64,000 bases of DNA, from positions 19,259-83,258 of the forward strand of contig CAKPZJ010000010.1 of assembly GCA_934204655.1 (NCBI GenBank). The letters run 5' to 3'. The notes under the pieces are model-generated. The model had not been told where the DNA came from, ran no database searches, and worked only from the letters and a program-made list of their open reading frames with translations. The position numbers and the translations under genes are program-made. This DNA comes from an uncultured Prevotella sp. (lineage in GTDB: Bacteria > Bacteroidota > Bacteroidia > Bacteroidales > Bacteroidaceae). Numbering within the stretch: the stretch's first letter is position 1; each line of letters starts with the position of its first letter. Below, piece after piece: positions 42,436 through 51,877 of this stretch.

Positions 42436-43917
42436 TTAATAGCTGCGGGCTATGAGTACACGGCACTTGCTGGGCTTGCCGGTAACCATGTCGAAGCCAG
42501 GAGTCTGCTCGTAGGCGAATGGTACGCAGCGTATGGTGGCCTGAGTCTCTTCCTTAATCTTAGCCTCGGTCTCGGGGGTGCCGTCCCAGTGGCAGAGGAA
42601 GAAGCCGCCATCCTTGATACGCTCCTTGAACTCCTCGTAGTCATCGCATACGTACACGTGCTCATCGCGGAACTTCTTGGCCTTGGCGTAGATGTTGGCC
42701 TGTATGTCGCTGAGCAGCTGCTGTACGTGCTCTACGATGCCGTCGAAGGGCAGGGTAGCCTTCTCGAGGGTGTCGCGGCGCATCACCTCGATAGAGTTCT
42801 CCTCAAGGTCGCGGCCACCCATAACCAGACGTACGGGTACACCCTTGAGCTCGTAGTCAGCAAACTTGAAGCCAGGACGCTTGTTGTCGGCATCGTCGTA
42901 CTTGACGCTGATGCCCAGTTCGCGCAGCTTGTTAATCATCGGCATGAGCTTGTCGGTGATGGCCTGCAGCTGCTCACCGCCCTTGCTGATGGGGATAACC
43001 ACTACCTGGATGGGAGCCAACTTAGGCGGCAGCACCAGGCCGTTGTCATCGCTGTGTGTCATGATGAGTGCACCGATAAGCCGGGTCGATACGCCCCACG
43101 AGGTGGCCCACACGTACTCGGGCTTGTTCTCCTTGTTGAGGAAGGTAACGTCGAACGACTTGGCGAAGTTCTGTCCTAAGAAGTGGCTGGTACCACTCTG
43201 CAGCGCCTTGCCGTCCTGCATCATTGCCTCGATGGTGTAGGTGTCAAGCGCACCGGCAAAGCGCTCGGTCTCGCTCTTTACACCCTGGAATACGGGTACT
43301 CCCATCCACTGCTCGGCAAACTCGGCGTAGACACCCAGCATCTTCTGGGCTTCGGCCTCTGCCTCCTCGCGGGTGGCGTGGGCTGTGTGACCCTCCTGCC
43401 ACAGGAACTCTGACGTGCGCAGGAATGGGCGTGTGCGCATCTCCCATCGCATCACATTGCACCACTGGTTGCACATCAGGGGCAGGTCGCGATAGGAGTG
43501 TATCCAGTTCTTGTACGTGTTCCAGATGATGGTTTCCGAGGTGGGGCGGATGATGAGTTCCTCCTCCAGACGGGCTGCGGGGTCTACCACCACGCTGTTG
43601 CCATCGTCGCTGGTCTTGAGGCGGTAGTGGGTAACCACTGCACACTCCTTGGCAAATCCCTTGACGTGTTCGGCCTCGCGCGAGAGGAATGACTTGGGTA
43701 TGAGCAGGGGAAAGTAGGCGTTCTGGGCTCCGGTGGCCTTGAACATCTTGTCCAGCTGGGCCTGCATCTTCTCCCAGATGGCGTATCCGTAGGGCTTGAT
43801 GACCATACAGCCACGCACGGCCGACTGCTCGGCCAGGTCGGCCTTGGTTACTAAATCATTGTACCACTGACTGTAATTGTCAGCTCGCTTGGTAAGCGCT
43901 TTTAGTTCTTTTGCCAT
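42436..43917 (-). CDS. proS: Prolyl-tRNA synthetase, archaeal/eukaryal-type short form
   Basis: A 493-residue class II ProRS of the short form without the bacterial editing insertion. The catalytic part has [14 protein letters not shown], the TSET motif ([18 protein letters not shown]) and the motif 2 segment [25 protein letters not shown]; an anticodon-binding domain and a zinc-like C-terminal domain ending in the typical Tyr follow (CRVLIARSY). It charges tRNA-Pro. This type is normal for Bacteroidetes. A copy of the AT-rich intergenic element is in the leader (43959-43984). Confidence 0.96.
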   Translation of the reverse strand: MAKELKALTKRADNYSQWYNDLVTKADLAEQSAVRGCMVIKPYGYAIWEKMQAQLDKMFKATGAQNAYFPLLIPKSFLSREAEHVKGFAKECAVVTHYRLKTSDDGNSVVVDPAARLEEELIIRPTSETIIWNTYKNWIHSYRDLPLMCNQWCNVMRWEMRTRPFLRTSEFLWQEGHTAHATREEAEAEAQKMLGVYAEFAEQWMGVPVFQGVKSETERFAGALDTYTIEAMMQDGKALQSGTSHFLGQNFAKSFDVTFLNKENKPEYVWATSWGVSTRLIGALIMTHSDDNGLVLPPKLAPIQVVVIPISKGGEQLQAITDKLMPMINKLRELGISVKYDDADNKRPGFKFADYELKGVPVRLVMGGRDLEENSIEVMRRDTLEKATLPFDGIVEHVQQLLSDIQANIYAKAKKFRDEHVYVCDDYEEFKERIKDGGFFLCHWDGTPETEAKIKEETQATIRCVPFAYEQTPGFDMVTGKPSKCRVLIARSY

Positions 43918-44060
43918 TTTATCTATAGTTTATTATTGACGTATCGTGGGTGCCCTCCCTATACCTTATTATAATATATAGCAGGGTGGCGTTGTCCATG
44001 GATGGGGTGGCGGTAGTGGCGGTGCTGGTAGCCACAATGGCTGCCACTCAATTTGTTATG

Positions 44061-44068
44061 CAAAATTA
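44061..44068 (-). promoter_or_regulatory. -7 box of proS
   Basis: TAATTTTG on the minus strand, about 145 bases before the start. The -33 match is off-spacing. The leader (43918-44060) is GC-rich with repeated TGGCGGT words. Confidence 0.55.
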
Positions 44069-44114
44069 CGAAAAAAAGTTGGCAAAAATCGTATAATATC
44101 TAAAAAATCATTAT

Positions 44115-44122
44115 TAACTTTG
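44115..44122 (+). promoter_or_regulatory. -7 box of the OmpA-like lipoprotein gene
   Basis: TAACTTTG, 117 bases before the start codon. The leader holds GC-rich inverted pairs (GGGGCCTTGTCCCC and CCCCTGGAGGGG near 44137-44166). Confidence 0.65.
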
Positions 44123-44238
44123 CATATAAATCGCTGGGGCCTTGTCCCCATGCCCCTGGAGGGGCTGCCCGCAGGGTGGCCACGCTGTCAGGGGCGCTGT
44201 TTGATACAATATTAATCACAACTAAAAGCAAGATTTAT

Positions 44239-44916
44239 ATGAAGAAGATGAAGATTATGACGCTGGCCTTATGCGTCTTGACTATTTTCGGCTGCCAGAC
44301 CAAACAGGGTTCTGGTGCACTTATAGGTACTGGCGGTGGTGCTGTGCTGGGGGCCATTATCGGTAAGATAGCCGGCAATACGGCTGTGGGTGCTGCCATA
44401 GGCGGTGCCGTGGGTGCCGGTGCCGGAGCCATCATAGGCCGCCACATGGACAAGGTGGCCGAGCAGGCCAAGCAGCAGGTGGAGAACGCCAAGGTAGAGG
44501 AAGTTACCGATGCCAACGGCCTGAAGGCTGTCAAGGTGACCTTCGACAGCGGTATCCTTTTTGCTACCAACAAGGCCGACCTGAACGCTACGTCTAAGAA
44601 CGAGCTGGCCAAGTTCTCGAATGTACTGAAACAGAATACAGACTGCCATGTAGACATCTACGGCCATACCGACTCTACCGGTAACGACGGCATCAACGTG
44701 CCTCTGTCTAACAACCGGGCCCAGAGCGTGGTTAACTATCTGAAGCAGTGTGGCGTTTCGGCTGCTCAGTTCCAGAATGTAACGGGTAAGGGCAGTTCGG
44801 AGCCCGTGGCTGATAATTCTACAGCCGCCGGACGTCAGCAGAACCGCCGCGTCGAGGTGTATCTCTATGCCTCAAAGGCCATGGTAGACGCTGCCAATGC
44901 CGGTACCCTGAAGTAA
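44239..44916 (+). CDS. OmpA-family lipoprotein with glycine-zipper region
   Basis: A 225-residue protein. The signal peptide ends in a lipobox (LTIFGC). Next is a glycine-zipper region, residues about 26-70 (GTGGGAVLGAIIGKIAG, GGAVGAGAGAIIG), which can insert into membranes, then a short helix and an OmpA C-terminal domain from about residue 108 (GILFATNKADLN, YGHTDSTGN and NRRVEVYL), which binds peptidoglycan. It probably links outer membrane and cell wall. ATG at 44239 fits the signal peptide; the frame is open further upstream without a likely start. A strong terminator follows. Confidence 0.92.
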   Translation: MKKMKIMTLALCVLTIFGCQTKQGSGALIGTGGGAVLGAIIGKIAGNTAVGAAIGGAVGAGAGAIIGRHMDKVAEQAKQQVENAKVEEVTDANGLKAVKVTFDSGILFATNKADLNATSKNELAKFSNVLKQNTDCHVDIYGHTDSTGNDGINVPLSNNRAQSVVNYLKQCGVSAAQFQNVTGKGSSEPVADNSTAAGRQQNRRVEVYLYASKAMVDAANAGTLK

Positions 44917-44940
44917 TAAGATTAACGACAGATAACCATG

Positions 44941-44973
44941 GGGGCACACCACATACAGTGTGCCCCTTATTTT
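44941..44973 (+). terminator. Terminator of the OmpA-like gene
   Basis: GGGGCACAC pairs perfectly with GTGTGCCCC, followed by TTATTTTT. Confidence 0.9.
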
Positions 44974-44982
44974 TACTGATGT

Positions 44983-45705
44983 ATGAAGTTGGCTTTTAAG
45001 ATACTACGGTGGGCGGTGGGCCTGTTTGTCGCCTCGACCATCCTCGTAACGGTTCTGTACCGGTTTGTGCCGGTCTATTTTACGCCGCTGATGTTTATCC
45101 GCTGCATAGAGACGGGCAGCTTTACATTTCACCACCACTGGGTGCCGCTGAGCGATATGTCGCCCCACATGCCTGTAGCCGTTATGGCCAGCGAGGACCA
45201 GCGTTTCTTGCTCCATCACGGCTTTGACTATGAGGCTATCGAGAAGGCGGCCGTACACAACATCCGCCATAAAGGCGGACGTAAGCACGGGGCCAGTACC
45301 ATCAGTCAGCAGACGGCCAAGAACGTATTCCTGTGGCCTGGCCGTAGCTGGGTGCGTAAGGGGTTCGAGGTCTATTTTACTGCCCTTATCGAACTGCTGT
45401 GGAGCAAGCAGCGTATCATGGAGGTCTACCTCAACTCGATAGAGATGGGTAGTGCCATCTACGGGGTTAATGCCTGCGCGGAGAACAACTTTGGCAAATC
45501 GGCCGCCGAACTTAGTCGGGCCGACTGCGCCCTTATTGCCGCCACGCTGCCTAATCCCCGTAAGTTCAGCTCTAAGTATCCCAGCGCCTACATGCGTAAG
45601 CGCCAGAGCCAGATACAGCACGAGATGAAGTTTATCCCTGCCTTCCCGCGCGAGGGCCAGGACTACGACCCGCATACCGCTGCCGGCGGTGTGTATGCCC
45701 ATTAA
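44983..45705 (+). CDS. mtgA: Monofunctional peptidoglycan glycosyltransferase
   Basis: A 240-residue GT51 enzyme: one N-terminal membrane helix (about residues 8-28), then the five GT51 motifs, including VMASEDQRF with catalytic Glu71, HGASTISQQTAKNVFLW and IELLWSKQRIMEVYLNSIEMG. It polymerises lipid II into glycan strands and lacks a transpeptidase domain. The start lies 10 bases after the preceding terminator, so the promoter is not obvious. The helicase gene begins 16 bases after its stop. Confidence 0.94.
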   Translation: MKLAFKILRWAVGLFVASTILVTVLYRFVPVYFTPLMFIRCIETGSFTFHHHWVPLSDMSPHMPVAVMASEDQRFLLHHGFDYEAIEKAAVHNIRHKGGRKHGASTISQQTAKNVFLWPGRSWVRKGFEVYFTALIELLWSKQRIMEVYLNSIEMGSAIYGVNACAENNFGKSAAELSRADCALIAATLPNPRKFSSKYPSAYMRKRQSQIQHEMKFIPAFPREGQDYDPHTAAGGVYAH

Positions 45706-45721
45706 CAACATAGTAATACCA

Positions 45722-48196
45722 ATGACCGAAAACCTGTTAGACGCCCTCAATGAGAGTCAGCGCGAAGCCGTGGCCTACAACGACGGTCCCTCGCTGGTAA
45801 TAGCCGGGGCCGGGTCGGGCAAGACCCGTGTGCTTACGTACAAGATAGCTTATCTGATACAGCAGGGCATGAAGCCCTGGAACATCCTGGCCCTGACCTT
45901 TACCAATAAGGCGGCCCGCGAGATGAAAGAGCGTATCGGGGCGCTGGTGGGTGCCCGTACGGCCCAGTATATATACATGGGTACGTTTCACTCTATCTTT
46001 GCCCGCATACTGCGCAAGGAGGCCGAGGTGGTGGGGTACACCTCTAACTTTACTATCTACGACGAGACCGACTCGCGCACCATGCTCAAGTCTATCATAA
46101 GCGACATGCAGCTGGACGACAAGCTGTACAAGCCGGCTACCGTACACAGCCGTATCTCTATGGCTAAGAACCGTCTCGTTCTGCCGTCGCTCTATGCCAA
46201 CGATGCTGACCAGCGTGAGCGCGACAGGCAGGCCCGGCTGGACGAGACGTACAAGATATACTATGCTTACCAGGACCGCCTGCGCCAGGCTAATGCCATG
46301 GACTTTGATGACCTGCTCGTGGTAACTCATCAGCTCTTCAGCGGGCACCCTGACATCTGTCAGCGTTATGCCGACTACTTCCGCTATGTGCTGGTCGATG
46401 AGTATCAGGATACCAACTCGGTTCAGCAACAGATAGTACTGCAGCTTACCCGCGGTCATCAGCATGTCTGCGTGGTGGGCGACGACTATCAGAGTATCTA
46501 TGCCTTCCGTGGGGCCCAGATAGACAATATCCTCAATTTTCAGCAGTTCTTTGGCGGCGTGCGTATCTTCAAGCTGGAGCGCAACTATCGTTCTACGCCC
46601 GAGATAGTCCAGGCGGCTAATAGTCTGATGAAGCACAATCAGCACCAGATAGACAAGGATGTGTACAGCAAGAACGCCAAGGGCGACAAGGTGGTGTACC
46701 GGCCTGTATACAGCGACCGCGAAGAGGCTGCCGTGGTCTGCAAGATGATACGTAGCATCAAGCGGAGCGAAGGGTGTGACTACAGCGACTTTGCCATCCT
46801 GTATCGTACCAATGCACAGAGCCGTACCTTTGAGGACGAACTGCGGGTTCACGCCATGCCTTACCGCATCTTCGGCGGTCTCAGTTTCTATCAGCGTAAG
46901 GAGATTAAGGATGTTATAGCTTACTACCGTGTCATCGTGAACCCAGACGATGAGGAGGCGCTGAAGCGTATCATCAACTACCCAGCCCGTGGTATTGGCA
47001 GTACTACGGTCAACAAGATTTCGGCCTGTGCTGCTGAACACCATGTAAGCCTGTGGCAGATTATAACTCATCCTACAGAACATGGGCTGGCGGTCAACCG
47101 TGGTACCTTGGGCAAGTTGGGCCAGTTCGCTCAGCTCATAGACTCTTTCCGGGGCAGTCTGGACGAGCAGGATGCCGACCAGTTAGGTCAGGCGGTTATC
47201 AAGCAGAGTGGCATCTATACAGACCTGTGTCAGGGAGCGGATGTAGAGGCACTGGCACGACGCGAGAATGTAGAGGAACTGATGAGCAGTCTGAGCGAAT
47301 TTGTAGACGGGCGCCGTGAGGAGGGCCGCGAGGAGAGTGTAGGGCTGGCCGATTTCTTGCAGGAGGTATCGCTGTTATCTGACCTGGACAGCGATGATGG
47401 TGGCGATGACAAGGTAAACCTGATGACGGTTCATGCCGCTAAGGGTCTGGAGTTTTCTACGGTCTTTGTGGTGGGCTTGGAGGAGAAGATATTTCCCAGT
47501 CAGATGGCATCCAGCAGTCCGCGCGAGATAGAGGAGGAGCGCCGCCTGCTTTATGTGGCCATTACCCGGGCCAAGTGCCACTGTATACTGACCAGTGCTA
47601 AGAACCGCTGGCGCTATGGCAAACTGGAGTTTGGCACGCCCAGCCGTTTTATCAGCGACATCAATCCTAAGTATCTCAACGTGATAGGCGAGGGGAGTGA
47701 TGAGGCAGAGGTCGACACCGTGCGTAAGCGTGATCTGTGGGGGGATGGTTACGAGTCTAATCGTCCTTACCAGGGTGCCCGTGCGAGCCAGGACGAGTTT
47801 AGGCAGCTGAATGGGCGGTGGCAGAACTCACGTCCGGTGGCGGGTCAGTTTATGGCCGACCTGAAACCCAAGATTACGGCTCCGCGTCAGGCTGAGAAGG
47901 CGGTCGACCCATTTGGCCCTGGCTTTAAGCGCCAGTATGTGGCTAATGGTGGCAAGTTGACCCGGTTGGAGGATGCCATATCCAATGGCGGTCGTAGTGT
48001 AGCCGCCTCTACTGCAGGGGCTGCCTCGGCTACCGCGTTGCAGGTAGGTACGGTGATAGAGCATCAGCGGTTTGGCATCGGTACGGTGATACGCATCGAG
48101 GGAACGGGCGAGAATACCAAGGCTACCGTCGAGTTCAAAAATACAGGCACCAAGCAGCTACTCCTCAAGTTTGCCCGCTTCACCATCAAGGCTTGA
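45722..48196 (+). CDS. UvrD/PcrA-type superfamily 1 helicase
   Basis: An 824-residue 3'-5' DNA helicase. Motif I is AGAGSGKT (28-35), motif II is VDEYQDTN, motif III is VGDDYQSIYAFRGA, motif IV-VI include FKLERNYRST, VNLMTVHAAKGLEF and LLYVAITRAK. A 150-residue C-terminal part ends in a small domain (TVIEHQRFGIGTVIRI) typical of PcrA, which can bind RNA polymerase or UvrB. It acts in repair and replication restart. ATG at 45722 is chosen; an earlier in-frame ATG lies within mtgA. Confidence 0.94.
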   Translation: MTENLLDALNESQREAVAYNDGPSLVIAGAGSGKTRVLTYKIAYLIQQGMKPWNILALTFTNKAAREMKERIGALVGARTAQYIYMGTFHSIFARILRKEAEVVGYTSNFTIYDETDSRTMLKSIISDMQLDDKLYKPATVHSRISMAKNRLVLPSLYANDADQRERDRQARLDETYKIYYAYQDRLRQANAMDFDDLLVVTHQLFSGHPDICQRYADYFRYVLVDEYQDTNSVQQQIVLQLTRGHQHVCVVGDDYQSIYAFRGAQIDNILNFQQFFGGVRIFKLERNYRSTPEIVQAANSLMKHNQHQIDKDVYSKNAKGDKVVYRPVYSDREEAAVVCKMIRSIKRSEGCDYSDFAILYRTNAQSRTFEDELRVHAMPYRIFGGLSFYQRKEIKDVIAYYRVIVNPDDEEALKRIINYPARGIGSTTVNKISACAAEHHVSLWQIITHPTEHGLAVNRGTLGKLGQFAQLIDSFRGSLDEQDADQLGQAVIKQSGIYTDLCQGADVEALARRENVEELMSSLSEFVDGRREEGREESVGLADFLQEVSLLSDLDSDDGGDDKVNLMTVHAAKGLEFSTVFVVGLEEKIFPSQMASSSPREIEEERRLLYVAITRAKCHCILTSAKNRWRYGKLEFGTPSRFISDINPKYLNVIGEGSDEAEVDTVRKRDLWGDGYESNRPYQGARASQDEFRQLNGRWQNSRPVAGQFMADLKPKITAPRQAEKAVDPFGPGFKRQYVANGGKLTRLEDAISNGGRSVAASTAGAASATALQVGTVIEHQRFGIGTVIRIEGTGENTKATVEFKNTGTKQLLLKFARFTIKA

Positions 48197-48341
48197 ACCA
48201 TGTAGCAGGGGGCTGATGTCGCCCCTCTGTCCGAATATTAATAGAACTATAACATTATGATATTACATCCTATGGGCTGTGCGGCCTGAAAGGTCAGTAA
48301 AAACAAGAAAATTTGAATTAAAATAACAGATTAATACGTAA

Positions 48342-48405
48342 ACATTCAAGATAGAAGTGCAATGTTTCTCCATGCTAAAACATTGCACTTCTATCTTGAA
48401 TGTTG
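48342..48405. terminator. Perfect 27-bp hairpin between convergent genes
   Basis: Bases 48342-48368 are an exact inverted repeat of 48379-48405, with a 10-base loop. It lies 145 bases after the helicase gene and 14 bases before the end of the ThrE gene; a shared terminator is likely. Nothing else is seen in 48197-48341. Confidence 0.75.
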
Positions 48406-48418
48406 CCAAATTCTCCTG

Positions 48419-49813
48419 CTATACCTGTAAACCCGCATTGAGCTGCTTGCGCTTGAGCAACAGTTCCATGAGTTTCTGCTCGCGCTTGGGGTTAATCATC
48501 CGGCGGAAGAAGATGTTGGGTATGGCCACACCGATAGCTATGAAGAGGATGATGAGCGAGGCATGGATAGCGTTATTCATGGCCACCGTAACCTCGCCTA
48601 TAACACCGTGCATATTGATAAAGGCAAAGAGGGCGCGGTACATCAGCACACCGGGTATCATAGGGATGACGCTGGGAATACTGAGACACTGGTGCGGGGT
48701 ATGCAGCTTGCGTACCATAGAGCAGCAGATGATACTGATGACGGCCGAACCTACGAACGAGCCTACGATAAGTCCCATGTCGAGGCCCACGTTGCCACTG
48801 CTGGCCCCGAGGTTTACGAAGTTGCGCGTACATACGGCTATGATACCGCCCATGGCCACGAAGAGCATCATGTGCCGGGGCACGTTGAATATCATCGAGA
48901 ACCCGATAGCCGAAATGGCTGCGGCCAGCATATACTCATTGTAGCTGTGATGAGGGGTCATAGACAGGTCGTGTACAAAGTTGTCTATCCCGCATATCTG
49001 TATGGCAAAGGCTATACCGAAAGCCATGGCGAAGAGCATGAGCAGGGTATTCATGGCCCGTGTAAGACCCACCTGGGTATAGCCCGACAGCATGTCGCTC
49101 ACAAAGTTGATGAGCGGCACTCCGGGTACGATAAACAGGGCACAGGCCAACAGCGGATGCCAGGGGGTAGACGACTGCAGCAACGCCACGCCGGTATGTG
49201 TAGACAGGGTGCCGAACAGCCACGCTATCAGCGTAGATATAAAGGCGGCCAGCCCGATATTAACATAGCCGTTAGACCCCTTGGCGTTAAGGTACATGCG
49301 CAGGCGAAGACCCAAGATGGCAGCGATAGAGGCATAGAAGAAAGCCACCCAGTCGCAGCCAAACTGGATACAGAAGCCACCGCAGGCCAGTCCGCCACCC
49401 ATGGCTACCTGCCAGGGGGTATAGTTGCCCTTACGGTGGTGTATCTCGCCGAGCATTTTCTCGTACTCTTCCAGCGTATAGTTGCGCCTGATGGCCTCCC
49501 ATGACAGATGGCTCACCTCGCGTATGGCGTTCAGGTTGACCCTGTGGCGGTCTACCCGCTGGAACTTGGTGTACGAGTGCTCTATGTCGCTGAGATTTAT
49601 CATCAGTATATTATAGTTTACATAGATGTGCAGGTTGTCTATGGGCAAGCAGAGGTAAGCCGCCACACGCTTCATCGTACGGATGATACGGCTGGTGTCG
49701 GCAGCATTTTCTACCAATATGCAGCCCGTGCGCAATAGCAGGTCCAGCTTGTGGTGTACCATCTGCTCATCGTTTACCGAGGGATTGGTGGCAAGTGTAG
49801 TATTACTTGGCAT
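48419..49813 (-). CDS. ThrE-type threonine/serine exporter family protein
   Basis: A 464-residue membrane protein. The N-terminal cytoplasmic part (residues 1-125, with LLLRTGCILVENAADTSRI) and ten or so membrane helices match the ThrE family, with both halves (PF06738 and PF12821-like) in a single chain; in many bacteria they are two proteins. It should export threonine, serine or a related small molecule. The start overlaps the end of a 37-codon gene by 11 bases. It is the last gene of the YidE-like/small peptide/ThrE unit. Confidence 0.88.
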   Translation of the reverse strand: MPSNTTLATNPSVNDEQMVHHKLDLLLRTGCILVENAADTSRIIRTMKRVAAYLCLPIDNLHIYVNYNILMINLSDIEHSYTKFQRVDRHRVNLNAIREVSHLSWEAIRRNYTLEEYEKMLGEIHHRKGNYTPWQVAMGGGLACGGFCIQFGCDWVAFFYASIAAILGLRLRMYLNAKGSNGYVNIGLAAFISTLIAWLFGTLSTHTGVALLQSSTPWHPLLACALFIVPGVPLINFVSDMLSGYTQVGLTRAMNTLLMLFAMAFGIAFAIQICGIDNFVHDLSMTPHHSYNEYMLAAAISAIGFSMIFNVPRHMMLFVAMGGIIAVCTRNFVNLGASSGNVGLDMGLIVGSFVGSAVISIICCSMVRKLHTPHQCLSIPSVIPMIPGVLMYRALFAFINMHGVIGEVTVAMNNAIHASLIILFIAIGVAIPNIFFRRMINPKREQKLMELLLKRKQLNAGLQV

Positions 49814-49916
49814 GTCTGTGGTCGTTTTGCTCGTTCTTTTTATACTTCATAAAGTGGTAGGCCCCATAGGCAAATATGGCCAGCAGGGCTATGTCTACAA
49901 CTATCATCTTAATCAT
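49803..49916 (-). CDS. 37-residue single-span membrane peptide
   Basis: The minus strand reads ATG (49914-49916) to TAA (49803-49805). The product starts MIKMIVVDIALLAIFAYGAY, one hydrophobic helix, and ends with a charged tail KYKKNEQNDHRHAK. It lies 3 bases after the YidE-like gene and overlaps the ThrE gene by 11 bases, which is the tight packing of a real gene in an operon. It may be a small subunit or regulator of one of the two transporters. Function is unknown. Confidence 0.7.
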   Translation of the reverse strand: MIKMIVVDIALLAIFAYGAYHFMKYKKNEQNDHRHAK

Positions 49917-49919
49917 GGC

Positions 49920-51608
49920 TTATCCCAGTGTCAATATTAATATCTGAATAGTGATAATACGCAGGAACATGGCAAACGGATATACCGTGGCATAGGCCAC
50001 TGCCGGCGAGTCGCTCGTGGTAAGGTCGTTGGCATAGCGCAGTGCGGGCGGGTTGGTATTGGCTCCGGCCAGCACACCTATCAGGGTGTAGTAGTTGAGG
50101 TGGAACACATAGCGACCTATAAGTCCGCCGATGAGCAGAGGCACTATGGTGATGAGCGCACCGTAGCCCACCCACGAAAGACCGTTGGCGGTAAATACTG
50201 TGGTCACAAAATCCTTGCCCGTACCCAGGCCCACACAGGCCAGGAATATACACAGACCTATCTCGCGTATCATCAGATTCGATGAAATGGTGTTATACGT
50301 TATCAGTCTGAACTTGGGCCCCAGACAGCCTATCAGTATGGCTACGATGAGCGGGCCACCGGTAAGTCCGAGCTTGAGCGACTGTGGTATGCCCGGCAGG
50401 TAAAACGGTATGTTGGCCAGCAGACATCCGAAAGCGATGCCTAAGAAGATAGGTATCAGGTTGGGGATGTTGAGCCGCTTCAGCGAGTTGCCCAACCGCT
50501 TTTCCGTATGGCTTATGGCCAGTTCGGTACCCACCACGGTAACCTTGTCGCCCATCTGCAACTGTAAGTGGGGAGCAGCCACCAACTCTACACCTGAACG
50601 GTACACATGGGTAATGTTGGCCCCAAACTGCGAGCGTATGCTGAGCTGCGCTATCGTCTTACCGTTAATCTCCGGACGGGTAATAAGGATGCGGCGCGAT
50701 ATATGGCCCTTGTCACACTTCTCCCAGTCTACCGTGACAGGCTCGCCCAGGCAGGCTATAATGGCCTCTATGTCGTGGGGAGCAGCCGTAATGAGCAGTT
50801 CGTCGTCGAGCCCGAGAACCGTAGCCCCGTTAATGATGTCGGTAGGACGGTCTTCGTTGGCCTTGACCATACGCGATATGACAAAGTCGCGCTGCGATAT
50901 CTCGCCTATCTCGCGTACGCACTTGCCTACTATCTGCGTGTTCTTAATGCGCACAGAGAAGGGGCGCACGGTAAGTTCCTCGGTAGCGCCTAAGCCACGT
51001 TTGGCAGCCTCTTCCTCACGGGCCGTATGGATGCGCAGTATATAACGGAGCAACAGGAAGCAGAGTATGGCACCCACCACACCGATAGGATAGGCGGCCG
51101 CATAACTGGCGGCTATCTCGGGGGCGTCGATACCGTTAAGGTCGCTGTTAGCCTGCTGGGCAGCTCCCAGTCCGGGCGTGTTGGTAACGGCTCCCGACAG
51201 GATGCCCGCCATAGTGGTTATGGGGGTTCCGGTGGTATAAAACAGTATCAGGGTTACGCCGATGCTCAGTACTATGGTTACGATGGCCAGCAGGTTGAGC
51301 TGCAAGCCACCCTTGCCGAATGAGGAGAAGAAACTGGGACCTACCTGCAGACCGATGGAGTAAACGAACAGGATAAGGCCGAACTCTTTAAGAAAGTGGA
51401 GTAGGTGCTCGTCGAGGTTAAAGCAGAAGTAGCCAAACAGGATGCCCACAAACAGCACCCAGGTGAGCCCTAAAGAGATGTTGGCAACCTTGATTTTGCC
51501 TAAAAGGAGTCCTAACGAGATGACCAGGGACAAAATCATAACCGAGTGAGCCACTCCGCCACCCCACAGGGTGGGAAATCCCATAAAAAGATTGTGAATT
51601 AATTCCAT
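49920..51608 (-). CDS. YidE/AspT-family putative transporter
   Basis: A 562-residue protein with two membrane halves of about five helices each and two central TrkA-C-like (RCK_C) domains (about residues 195-365, for example GATVLGLDDELLITAAP and LQLQMGDKVTVVGTELAI). This is the layout of the aspartate:alanine antiporter AspT and of E. coli YidE/YbjL. Substrate in Bacteroidales is unknown. It has its own -7 box (51698-51705) and heads a unit with the 37-residue peptide and ThrE, which hints at amino acid transport. Confidence 0.88.
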   Translation of the reverse strand: MELIHNLFMGFPTLWGGGVAHSVMILSLVISLGLLLGKIKVANISLGLTWVLFVGILFGYFCFNLDEHLLHFLKEFGLILFVYSIGLQVGPSFFSSFGKGGLQLNLLAIVTIVLSIGVTLILFYTTGTPITTMAGILSGAVTNTPGLGAAQQANSDLNGIDAPEIAASYAAAYPIGVVGAILCFLLLRYILRIHTAREEEAAKRGLGATEELTVRPFSVRIKNTQIVGKCVREIGEISQRDFVISRMVKANEDRPTDIINGATVLGLDDELLITAAPHDIEAIIACLGEPVTVDWEKCDKGHISRRILITRPEINGKTIAQLSIRSQFGANITHVYRSGVELVAAPHLQLQMGDKVTVVGTELAISHTEKRLGNSLKRLNIPNLIPIFLGIAFGCLLANIPFYLPGIPQSLKLGLTGGPLIVAILIGCLGPKFRLITYNTISSNLMIREIGLCIFLACVGLGTGKDFVTTVFTANGLSWVGYGALITIVPLLIGGLIGRYVFHLNYYTLIGVLAGANTNPPALRYANDLTTSDSPAVAYATVYPFAMFLRIITIQILILTLG

Positions 51609-51697
51609 TATACCGAATAGCTATTTGTATGTCATGCGCAACAGGTTACAGGGGTACTACGACAGCCCATGCCATACATCCCCTGATAAACCGCATG

Positions 51698-51705
51698 CAA
51701 AGTTA
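51698..51705 (-). promoter_or_regulatory. -7 box of the YidE-like gene
   Basis: TAACTTTG on the minus strand, 90 bases before the start codon; no clear -33. The rest of 51609-51877 holds a 9-bp G-U-containing stem near 51812-51844 that could end the secreted-protein gene. Confidence 0.6.
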
Positions 51706-51877
51706 GGGCCTTTTTATCGGTTACGTATAGGTACATTATGATAATTACCGAATATTATAATAGCGCCTCGCGCGATAGCTGTTATCGCCAGTTTCTATAG
51801 TCGCAATGATTAAGGCCGCCCCAACTTATCGCTGAGACGGCCCTGTAAGGTGCGAGTCGGCATTTACCGATTCTGGG

